From: Deltaproteobacteria bacterium
GTDB lineage: Bacteria; Desulfobacterota; Desulfobacteria; Desulfobacterales; UBA11574
Length of the DNA stretch: 9,473 nt
Direction of reading: 5' to 3'
Assembly (NCBI GenBank): GCA_019313505.1
Contig: JAFDBA010000079.1
Span: 1 to 9,473 of the forward strand
In this document: positions 1 to 6,184 of the stretch, piece by piece
Layout: each line of letters begins with the position of its first letter
How positions within the stretch are numbered: position 1 is the stretch's first letter
Notes under the pieces: model-generated
The model's database searches: none
What the model was told of the DNA's origin: nothing
Seen by the model: only the letters and a program-made list of their open reading frames with translations
Position numbers and translations under genes: made by a program

Positions 1-1
1 T

Positions 2-955
2 TCAGTTGAAGGGATTTGGAACAGCGGAAGAGAGGAATGCCCCAATCTTGGTTACAAACCGCGACACAAAGAGGGGTATTTCCCGGTTCCACCCATGGAC
101 AAGTTTCAGGATATTCGAACTGAAATGCTTTTGACGTTAGAAGGGCTGGGAATAGATGTTGAATGTCAGCACCATGAGGTTGCAACTGCCGGACAGGGCG
201 AGATCGACATGCGGTTTAAGCCGCTTATCCAAATGGGTGACCAGTTGGCGTGGTTCAAATACGTGCTCAAGAATGTGGCTTACAAACATAACCGCGTCGT
301 AACGTTTATGCCCAAGCCTCTTTTTCAAGATAATGGTACCGGAATGCACACTCATTGCAGTATCTGGAAAGACGGGAACCCTCTGTTTGCCGGGGATAAA
401 TATGCCGGGGTTTCACAAGAGGCCCTATATGCTATCGGCGGAATACTGAAACATTGCAGTGCACTGTGCGCTATTACCAATCCGACCACCAACTCATATA
501 AACGACTGGTTCCTGGTTTCGAGGCCCCGGTAAATCTGGCGTACTCCAGCCGGAACCGCAGTGCGGCCATCCGGATTCCCATGTACTCGGCGTCGCCTAA
601 GACCAAGCGGATTGAGTTCAGAACACCGGATCCCTCCTGCAACGGTTACCTGGCGTTTTCCGCCATACTTATGGCCGTAATAGACGGCATTGAAAACAAG
701 ATTGATCCGGGCGAACCATTGGACAAAGATATCTACGGACTTCCGCCGGAAGAACTGGCGGAAATACCTTCCGCACCCGGATCTTTGGATGAAGCACTTG
801 TAGCTTTGCAGGAAGATCACGAGTTTCTGTTGAAAGGGGATGTCTTTACCAAAGATGTTATCGAAAAATGGATTGAATATAAAATCGAAAACGAGGTGAA
901 CGAAGTAAAACTTCGTCCGCACCCCCACGAATTTTTCCTTTATTTCGACATATAG
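2..955 (+). CDS. glnA: Glutamine synthetase, class I (beta-type), 3' part
   Basis: This gene makes glutamine from glutamate, ammonia and ATP in the cytoplasm and is the main entry point for ammonium. The frame is open to the left edge, so 317 residues are present and roughly 150 N-terminal residues of the usual ~470 are missing. Visible class I signatures are GIWNSGREECPNLGYKP and KEGYFPVPPMD near the edge, then NGTGMHTH, NPTTNSYKRLVPGFEAPVN, SRNRSAAIRIP, and KRIEFRTPDPSCNGYLAF. The last has Gly where many relatives have Pro (NPYL). Near the C terminus DIYGLPPEE places a tyrosine (codon 734-736) at the site that GlnE adenylylates in beta-type enzymes, so regulation by adenylylation is plausible. 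The ATG at 95 is internal and is not the start, because the frame upstream of it still encodes conserved residues. It converges on a NifA-like regulator gene. Confidence 0.96.
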   Translation, partial: SVEGIWNSGREECPNLGYKPRHKEGYFPVPPMDKFQDIRTEMLLTLEGLGIDVECQHHEVATAGQGEIDMRFKPLIQMGDQLAWFKYVLKNVAYKHNRVVTFMPKPLFQDNGTGMHTHCSIWKDGNPLFAGDKYAGVSQEALYAIGGILKHCSALCAITNPTTNSYKRLVPGFEAPVNLAYSSRNRSAAIRIPMYSASPKTKRIEFRTPDPSCNGYLAFSAILMAVIDGIENKIDPGEPLDKDIYGLPPEELAEIPSAPGSLDEALVALQEDHEFLLKGDVFTKDVIEKWIEYKIENEVNEVKLRPHPHEFFLYFDI

Positions 956-973
956 CCGCTTTCTTTAACAACT

Positions 974-1018
974 CACAGCCCACTGAGAGCTCACTCAGCG
1001 GGCTGTGGACATTTTTAT
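974..1018 (+). terminator. Intrinsic terminator of glnA
   Basis: A 14-bp stem (974-987 with 994-1007) has a 6-nt loop and one A-C mismatch. It is followed by GGACATTTTTATAA with a run of five T. It starts 19 bases after the glnA stop. There is no matching T-run on the minus-strand side, so it mainly ends rightward transcription and may only partly block the convergent regulator transcript. Confidence 0.85.
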
Positions 1019-1121
1019 AACCTTTGAACCCTGATCTAATAATCAATAATCAATTGTTAATTATTAACCGTTGTTTATTAACTATTATTTCCTGAACTAT
1101 GAACCTCTGAACCGTTAATCC

Positions 1122-2645
1122 TTAACGATAATGGCGATAGTCGATACTGTGTTGATTGGCTTTGTAAGAAAACTTGCGCACAGTGGTTTTAAGTATTTGG
1201 GCCGCTAACGTAATATTTCCCCTCGTATTTTTAAGTGCGTCGATAATCATCTCTTTTTCGAGATTTGCTACTGCATTCTCCAGGGATAAATCCGGCAATG
1301 TATCCGATTCCGTACCGGTTTGTAATGTGGGCGGGAGATGGTAGCTATGGATGACCCCTTCTTCACACAAAAGCACGGCTCGTTCGATACAATTTTCAAG
1401 TTCTCTGACATTGCCCGGCCAATGATAATCCATGAGCATATCTATTGCCGGTGTGGAAAACCGCCGTATATTTTTATGATTTTCCTTTGCATATTTCTCC
1501 AGGAAATGGTCGGCCAAAAGCAGAATATCGGTCTTTCGTTCCCTTAACGGCGGCATATAAATTGGAAAAACATTAAGTCTATAGTAAAGATCACCCCTGA
1601 AAATTTCATCTTCAACAGCCTGTTCCAGGTTTTTGCTGGTGGCGGCAACAATTCGAACATCCGTTTTTATGGTCTTGTATCCTCCAACCCGTTCAAATTC
1701 TTTTTCCTGCAGGATCCGTAAAAGCTTTATCTGAACGTTAAGATCCACAGATCCTATCTCATCTAAAAATATGGTCCCCTTATTGGCCAGTTCGAATTTG
1801 CCCAGTTTTTGCTTGATTGCACCTGTAAAAGAGCCCTTTTCATGCCCGAACAACTCGCTTTCAATAAGATTGACCGGTAGTGCCGCACAATTTACTTTAA
1901 CAAAAGGCCCTTTGGGCCTGAGACTGTTGTAATGTATAGAGTTGGCAACAAGTTCCTTGCCGGTACCGCTTTCGCCGCGAATAAGCACCGTAGCCTTACT
2001 TTTGGAAACCTGAGAAATCATTTGATAGACTTCACGCATTTTGTTGCTGTTGCCGATAATATCGGTAATACGATATCGATTTTCCAGTTCGCTTCTGAGT
2101 CTTATATTTTCTTCTCTTAAATGCTCCTTTTCCAGACGGATGGTTTCCAGATTGATAACATGTCTTGCAACCATGGTGGCAATTACAGACATAAGTTTTT
2201 CCCCATCTTTCAGGGAATAGGATTTATTATAGGGCTTATCAACACTAAATGCTCCGATTACCTGGTTTCCCTTTTTTACAGGCACACAAATAAAGGATAG
2301 TTCCTGCTCCTGTTTGGCCTTTCTGGAAGCTGTCCGGTCAAGAAACAGCGGCTCCTCGCTAATTTTTGGTATTGCGACAGCCCTGCCGGTCTGAATGACC
2401 CGACCGGTAATTCCCTCGCCTAATTTATATTTTCCTTTTTGCATCGCGCTTTTGGAAAGACCGTGGGCCACTTCTATGTGGATTTCATCACGGAGGGGAT
2501 GTAAAATTGTTATGGTTCCTCGCAACATGTTCATTGAGCTGGAAAGAATGTCCAGAACCTTATATAAAGATTTTTTAAGATCCAGGTGCTCATTAAGCGC
2601 TTCACTGATTTCATAAAGAAGTGTAACATCTTCAATTCTTTTCAT
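1122..2645 (-). CDS. NifA-subfamily sigma-54-dependent activator (GAF, AAA+, HTH)
   Basis: This 507-residue enhancer-binding protein uses ATP hydrolysis to open sigma-54 promoters. A GAF sensor domain spans about residues 10-165, with the NifA-like run GLSKSAMQKGKYKLGEGITG and a VPVKKGNQVIGAFSVDKPY core. A helical linker leads to the AAA+ domain (about 195-435). This has Walker A GESGTGKE (224-231), the sigma-54-contacting GSFTGA loop (271-276), Walker B TIFLDEIG (291-298), arginine-finger region FRGDLYYRLN (349-358) and sensor II WPGNVRELEN (409-418). The C-terminal Fis-like HTH covers about 462-507 and ends in an unusually basic and aromatic tail, SIDYRHYR. GGAAAG about 8 bases before the ATG supports the start. 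Together with convergent glnA, the NifA-like GAF domain suggests nitrogen control, but no nif gene or target promoter is visible. It could instead serve another sigma-54 regulon. Confidence 0.9.
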   Translation of the reverse strand: MKRIEDVTLLYEISEALNEHLDLKKSLYKVLDILSSSMNMLRGTITILHPLRDEIHIEVAHGLSKSAMQKGKYKLGEGITGRVIQTGRAVAIPKISEEPLFLDRTASRKAKQEQELSFICVPVKKGNQVIGAFSVDKPYNKSYSLKDGEKLMSVIATMVARHVINLETIRLEKEHLREENIRLRSELENRYRITDIIGNSNKMREVYQMISQVSKSKATVLIRGESGTGKELVANSIHYNSLRPKGPFVKVNCAALPVNLIESELFGHEKGSFTGAIKQKLGKFELANKGTIFLDEIGSVDLNVQIKLLRILQEKEFERVGGYKTIKTDVRIVAATSKNLEQAVEDEIFRGDLYYRLNVFPIYMPPLRERKTDILLLADHFLEKYAKENHKNIRRFSTPAIDMLMDYHWPGNVRELENCIERAVLLCEEGVIHSYHLPPTLQTGTESDTLPDLSLENAVANLEKEMIIDALKNTRGNITLAAQILKTTVRKFSYKANQHSIDYRHYR

Positions 2646-2717
2646 AATGCAAACTTTCCGTTAAAATCCACTTTACGTGACAATGCAGTCCTGATTGGCG
2701 TTTTATTTACAAAGTCA

Positions 2718-3143
2718 TCAATCTTCGGAAATTGAAACCAACCGTCTCATACGCTTTATTTTACTTCGGTGCTGTTTTGCCGCCAGCATCCGTTTTTTTG
2801 CCGCCCTGGTCGGTTTGGTTTTAATGCGAGCTTTAGGTTTTTCGGATGCTTTTCGGATTAAATTTATCAGGCGATCAATTGCATCCTGTCGGTTACGTTC
2901 CTGTTTTCGAAATCGCCTGGCCTGTATAATAAGAATTCCGTGTTCCGTGATTTTCCTCCCTGCAAGGCGAACCAAACGGGTGCGAACATCATGGGAAAGA
3001 GATGGAGAGTTTCTCACATCAAAGCGAAGCTGAACAGCCGTGGCAACCTTATTGACATTCTGTCCCCCTGGGCCTGATGATCGTATAAAATCCAGTTTGA
3101 TCTCATTTTCACTAATTGCAATTGTAGGGGTAATGGCGATCAT
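2718..3143 (-). CDS. arfB: ArfB-type peptidyl-tRNA hydrolase (ribosome rescue)
   Basis: This protein frees ribosomes stalled on broken mRNAs by hydrolysing the peptidyl-tRNA in the P site. At 141 residues it matches E. coli ArfB/YaeJ (about 140). The release-factor catalytic motif GPGGQNVNK lies at residues 24-32, with GGQ at 26-28 and the hallmark Ser before it. There is no codon-recognition domain. The C terminus (about 98-135) is a Lys/Arg-rich tail of the kind that enters the empty mRNA channel, which separates ArfB from PrfA/PrfB. The ATG is fixed by an in-frame TGA 18 bases upstream. No Shine-Dalgarno sequence directly precedes it; a tiny ORF with its own GAGG sits just upstream. The NifA-like gene begins 72 bases downstream with no evident terminator between them, so co-transcription is possible. 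Confidence 0.93.
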   Translation of the reverse strand: MIAITPTIAISENEIKLDFIRSSGPGGQNVNKVATAVQLRFDVRNSPSLSHDVRTRLVRLAGRKITEHGILIIQARRFRKQERNRQDAIDRLINLIRKASEKPKARIKTKPTRAAKKRMLAAKQHRSKIKRMRRLVSISED

Positions 3144-3153
3144 ATTCTGTGAG

Positions 3154-3162
3154 TTACATCAT
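3154..3162 (-). promoter_or_regulatory. Minimal ORF (ATG ATG TAA) ahead of arfB
   Basis: On the minus strand, GAGG (3174-3177) followed by an A-rich spacer precedes ATG-ATG-TAA. That two-codon ORF ends 10 bases before the arfB ATG, which has no Shine-Dalgarno of its own. Translation of arfB may therefore depend on ribosomes terminating at this mini-ORF. The pattern is visible in the sequence, but the role is inferred and may be chance. Confidence 0.3.
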
Positions 3163-3281
3163 ATTGGTTTTTTCCTCAAGAACAAAAATATGAATCATTA
3201 TTCCAGAATAGACACTCAGCAGAGGGACAAACCGCCTGCTGGATCTCCTTAAATAGCAATAACTGCAAGTTCCGAGTTGTT

Positions 3282-3298
3282 GATTTCGAATCGAAATC
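3282..3298. repeat. 17-bp perfect palindrome
   Basis: GATTTCGA-A-TCGAAATC has two perfect 8-base arms around a single central base. It lies about 140 bases upstream of arfB. The size and symmetry fit a dimeric repressor operator, but no regulator can be assigned to it. It has no T-run, so it is not a terminator. Confidence 0.5.
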
Positions 3299-3474
3299 GA
3301 TACCATCATCAGAATGGCCGGGATTTCAGGTTTAAGGCAGACACCTTAAATTCCCTACGAAAAAATTAGGATCGGTGCTTATACAATATATTGTGTTGTG
3401 TGGCCGCAGTCCGGTTTTGTAATAAGTGGATTGTGTTTTGAGGTAAGATTTAGATATCTCAAAAATTTAGACAG

Positions 3475-3537
3475 TTGTGCTCCATTGCAGTAAAACGTAA
3501 CATCAATCCGCCTTGATAGACGTTGGAGTGAGCACAA
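3475..3537. repeat. Nested inverted repeat, possible structured RNA
   Basis: Outer arms TTGTGCTC (3475-3482) and GAGCACAA (3530-3537) are perfectly complementary. Inside them ACGT pairs with ACGT (3495-3498 with 3520-3523), and ATCAA pairs with TTGAT (3502-3506 with 3513-3517) around a 6-base loop. It sits just past the 3' end of the methyltransferase remnant in the direction of that gene. On the minus strand it is followed a few bases later by AAATTTTT, so it could be a leaky terminator for the corrinoid operon. No riboswitch consensus or attC core is recognised. Confidence 0.35.
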
Positions 3538-3551
3538 GAAATGAAGCAGGA

Positions 3552-3764
3552 TCAAATCCGTGTGATCACCATTACATCAGAACCTGCCATTAAAAATTCG
3601 TAATGTAGTTCCTTGACTGCCTCCGGATGTTCTAAAACAACTTCCGGCACAAAAGGTCCGGCCTTTAAATATCCCCTTCTTTCCAACTCAAAGATATAAC
3701 CTTCAGCCACCAAGACGACACCCTTTTCCAGTCGTTCGATTAGAGATTCTTTTTTATTGCTAAT
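3552..3764 (-). pseudogene. Truncated homocysteine/betaine-type S-methyltransferase remnant
   Basis: The minus strand encodes 70 residues before a TGA. They contain AEGYIFELERRGYLKAG, then GPFVPEVVLEHPEAVKEL and EFLMAGSDVM. This is the N-terminal part of the zinc-dependent homocysteine S-methyltransferase/BHMT-like family (usually about 300 residues), cut just before the expected AFTYY segment. The last residues, VITRI, no longer fit the family. AAGGAG lies five bases before an ATT that occupies exactly the start position, so the original ATG appears to have changed to ATT. It follows the REC-RACE gene by 77 bases in the same direction and was probably the last gene of the corrinoid operon, where such proteins move methyl groups. 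Loss of both start and C-terminal barrel marks it as non-functional, although AUU initiation of a short peptide cannot be excluded. Confidence 0.75.
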
Positions 3765-3794
3765 GATTACTCCTTCTTAGATAAATTCTGTTCC

Positions 3795-3838
3795 GCTGAA
3801 ACATAAAGCCTTCGCTGAAAAACTTGCCGATAGCTGAA
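3795..3838. repeat. Three GCTGAA copies at 19-base spacing
   Basis: GCTGAA occurs at 3795, 3814 and 3833 in the gap after the REC-RACE stop codon (TTCAGC on the coding strand). The interval is exactly 19 bases each time, but the bases between the copies are not conserved. It is a weak pattern and may be chance. No terminator hairpin is visible in this gap. Confidence 0.25.
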
Positions 3839-3841
3839 TTA

Positions 3842-6154
3842 TTACCACAAATTTTCAGTTGGAAAATTCATTTCTTCAATAAAGCTGTCGAAAAAATCGG
3901 CATGCCCTGACAGTTCCAGGTGTTCCAGATCTGCTGCAATTTCAGCGGATCTTTCCCAGTAATGTTTTGATAAAAGGATCATGTTTGCGCCGGTTGCCGC
4001 TGCATTACCGAGAGATATTATTTTTGCCGGGTTTACCTTGGGCAGCAGACCGATGCGCATGGCGCTGAAAGGATGGACATAGTTGCCTAAAGCGCCGGCC
4101 AAATAGATATCATCGATATCTTCAATGCCTGCCCCCATTGTTTTTAAAAGGATTTTAATGCCGGAAGCTATAGCGGCTTTGGCAAGTTGCAACTCTCGGA
4201 TATCTTTCTGGGTCAGCACAATGGGTTTGCCATCAAGGCTGTCCCGGGGAGAAGCTAAAAGAAAGTCATGGATTTCATTTTCTTGGGTTTGAATCACCCT
4301 TGCTGTCATAGAATTTCTTTTTTTGTGCTGATCGGGCGGATAGATCAGGCCTTCCGGATTTACAATACCATGGTGCAGCAACAAGGCAGCTAGGTCTACC
4401 AGACCGCTGCCGCAAAGCCCTTTTGGTTTTATGTTCCCGATGACATTGTAGAAAATGTCGTTTTCTTCAAACCGGAAGCTTTCAATAGCGCCCGCCTTGG
4501 CAATCATTCCATGTGAAATTCTCGCTCCTTCCAGTGCCGGACCCGCTGCGGCACTGCAGGTAAGCATTCTGTTTTTATTTCCCAGGAAAATTTCGCTGTT
4601 GGTTCCTAAATCCAGACCCAGTACCAGCTTGTCGTCCTGCTCGGCTGCACCGGATGAAAGAATGAAGCCAATTAGATCGCCGCCGATATATCCCGATTTG
4701 GCAGGCATCACATAAAGCATGGCATCGGGGTGCAATCTGAGGCCCACATCCCGGGCCATAAAGGTCATCCCTTCGGTGATTAAAGGAGTAAACGGGGCTT
4801 CGGCAATTCCGCTAGGGTCCAGACTCAGCATAAAATGCTGCATGGTGGTGTTGCCCGCAACGACCGCAACCAGGATATCTTTCAGTTTTAGCCTAAAGGA
4901 TTCAAGCAGGCGTTTGGTAATGAGGTTCAGATCTTTTACCAAAAGTTTTTGCAAATGCACCAGACGTTTTGGGCTTCCTTTTATATATTGAATGCGGCTG
5001 ATAACGTCGGCCCCGTATTTTCGTTGCGAATTGAATCTGGAAATTACCGCAACTTCCTGGCCTTCAATCAGGTTCACCAGTTTGCCCACCAATGTGCTGG
5101 TTCCCAGATCAAATATCAGACCGAATACGCCGCCAATACTATCTCGGGGCTGCCATTCCAGCAAGCAGTTGTTGTGGATAATTGCCGCTCCGTCGAAATT
5201 GGTGGTCCTTAAGTTTTTATAAAGGTGAGAAAGGCAGCGATAGGTCGTCTTTAAGTCATGAAATTCAGGGCTTAACGCATCTCTAATGCGCTGAACGTCG
5301 GAAAGAGAGTTTTCAAGGCTTGGCGGCGGAATACTTACCTGACGTCTTTCAATAAGGGGGTCAAGCTCTACCGCAGGCATATGTCCATGTTTTAGAATCT
5401 GAAAAAATTCCGTTTCATCATCCAGTTCTTCGGTATAAATCGCAAGGTTTCTTAAAATTTTGGTCTGACATGCCAAACGAATTCCTCGCTCCAATTCATC
5501 AGGATCTAAAAGTTCTAAAGTTTCTTCTGAAGGCTTGCCAAGGGGGGTAATCACCCTGATTTTGCACTTCCCGCATTTACCGAGACCGCCACAATCCCCT
5601 TCCAATTCTATTTCCGTATTCTGAAGTGCATTCCAGACGGTCATGCCCCGCTGGACTTTAATCCACATATCATCCGGTAAAATATTCAGCCACACCTTTT
5701 TTTTTGTTACCTTTTTAGACAGCTTTCGTTTATTTGGCTCCTTTTGCATGAGATTGTAATTCTTCTTGATCGTCAAAGCCGCTTTTACTCGGGCCGTGAA
5801 CTCGATCATCTTTATCGGTTTGGTGATAAAATCGGTGACACCGGCTCTGAAACTTTTTTCAAGCGCTTTATCTTTATCTATGTTTCCACCTGTCATCATC
5901 AAGATAGGTATATGGGCAGTGCTTTTGTTCGCTCTCATCTTCTGTGATACTTCATAACCCTTCATTCCCGGCAATTGAATGTCAAGCACCACAAGATCAG
6001 GAGGAGTCTTTTTCATCATCTCCAGCGCCTCTTCTCCTGAACCGGCAATCTGAATATTCTTATAACCGTCCTTAGCGAGCATATTCTTGATCAATTTTTG
6101 AATGCCAGGATCATCGTCTACGATAAGGATTTTCATTCTCACCAAGTTTTTCAT
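3842..6154 (-). CDS. Receiver domain fused to reductive activator of corrinoid enzymes (RACE/RamA-like)
   Basis: This 770-residue cytoplasmic protein has three parts. Residues 1-130 are a complete response-regulator receiver, with acidic pocket D13/D14, phospho-acceptor D58 in VVLD, T88 and K112 in TKP. A basic linker (about 138-153) leads to a plant-type [2Fe-2S] domain with C188-X5-C194-X2-C197 and C229. After a middle segment, residues 343-745 form the DUF4445/ASKHA ATPase. It carries phosphate loops FDLGTST (348-354) and LDLGTNSEI (514-522), the family motifs AGNTTMQHF, CSAAAGPALEGARISHGMIA and KGLCGSGLVD, and the adenosine motif LAGALGNY. Such proteins use ATP to reduce inactive Co(II) corrinoid to Co(I). 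AGGAG eight bases before the first ATG supports this start over M7. It lies 30 bases after the DUF1638 gene. The fused receiver is unusual because activators normally begin at the ferredoxin domain. Phosphorylation control is inferred; no kinase is in the window. Confidence 0.93.
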   Translation of the reverse strand: MKNLVRMKILIVDDDPGIQKLIKNMLAKDGYKNIQIAGSGEEALEMMKKTPPDLVVLDIQLPGMKGYEVSQKMRANKSTAHIPILMMTGGNIDKDKALEKSFRAGVTDFITKPIKMIEFTARVKAALTIKKNYNLMQKEPNKRKLSKKVTKKKVWLNILPDDMWIKVQRGMTVWNALQNTEIELEGDCGGLGKCGKCKIRVITPLGKPSEETLELLDPDELERGIRLACQTKILRNLAIYTEELDDETEFFQILKHGHMPAVELDPLIERRQVSIPPPSLENSLSDVQRIRDALSPEFHDLKTTYRCLSHLYKNLRTTNFDGAAIIHNNCLLEWQPRDSIGGVFGLIFDLGTSTLVGKLVNLIEGQEVAVISRFNSQRKYGADVISRIQYIKGSPKRLVHLQKLLVKDLNLITKRLLESFRLKLKDILVAVVAGNTTMQHFMLSLDPSGIAEAPFTPLITEGMTFMARDVGLRLHPDAMLYVMPAKSGYIGGDLIGFILSSGAAEQDDKLVLGLDLGTNSEIFLGNKNRMLTCSAAAGPALEGARISHGMIAKAGAIESFRFEENDIFYNVIGNIKPKGLCGSGLVDLAALLLHHGIVNPEGLIYPPDQHKKRNSMTARVIQTQENEIHDFLLASPRDSLDGKPIVLTQKDIRELQLAKAAIASGIKILLKTMGAGIEDIDDIYLAGALGNYVHPFSAMRIGLLPKVNPAKIISLGNAAATGANMILLSKHYWERSAEIAADLEHLELSGHADFFDSFIEEMNFPTENLW
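5697..5705 (-). promoter_or_regulatory. A9 run with slippery heptamer at the REC/ferredoxin junction
   Basis: The coding strand reads GTA-ACA-AAA-AAA-AAG-GTG at residues 149-154. The nine A residues contain A-AAA-AAG in the reading frame used by known -1 frameshift sites such as E. coli dnaX. A -1 ribosomal shift, or one extra A, ends after GVAEYFTG. One A fewer ends after KKRCG. Either yields a REC-plus-linker protein of about 157-161 residues. The run is certain; its role in recoding is inference, and no strong downstream hairpin was seen. Confidence 0.4.
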
Positions 6155-6184
6155 AAAAGTTGCTCCTATCAGAGACTTTAAAAA

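Larger units (their letters stand above)
3163..3551. other. Gene-poor stretch with inverted repeats
   Basis: No open frame here translates into anything I recognise. It carries a 17-bp palindrome (3282-3298), a 12-bp palindrome ACAATATATTGT (3383-3394) and a 63-base nested inverted repeat (3475-3537). A 58-codon open frame on the minus strand (3379-3555, from a TTG) has no recognisable family. The stretch lies between the arfB promoter region and the abrupt end of methyltransferase similarity, so it may be scar sequence left by the event that removed the rest of that gene. Confidence 0.6.

Noticed and set aside
494..928. Long minus-strand open frame opposite glnA (144 codons)
   Set aside because: It is a shadow of conserved glutamine synthetase codons and its translation resembles no family.
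1038..1070. AT-rich inverted repeats (AATAAT...ATTATT) as a terminator for the NifA-like gene
   Set aside because: Stems are short and purely A/T, with no convincing hairpin plus T-run in the minus direction.
3475..3537. Integron attC site or cobalamin riboswitch
   Set aside because: No matching RYYYAAC/GTTRRRY core pair is present, and no B12-box-like conserved core was found despite the corrinoid context.
3379..3555. 58-codon open frame on the minus strand starting at TTG, just past the methyltransferase remnant
   Set aside because: No ribosome binding site, no recognisable family and biased toward chance open sequence. Basic residues hinted at a transposase fragment, but nothing specific supports it.
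3144..3800. CRISPR array or insertion sequence in the gene-poor gap
   Set aside because: No regularly spaced identical repeats, no transposase, and no terminal inverted repeats with target duplications were found.
5738..5743. Internal AAGGAG as a ribosome binding site for a separate RACE protein
   Set aside because: No ATG, GTG or TTG start lies at a usable distance before the ferredoxin domain; the next in-frame Met (residue 163) would cut off its first strand.
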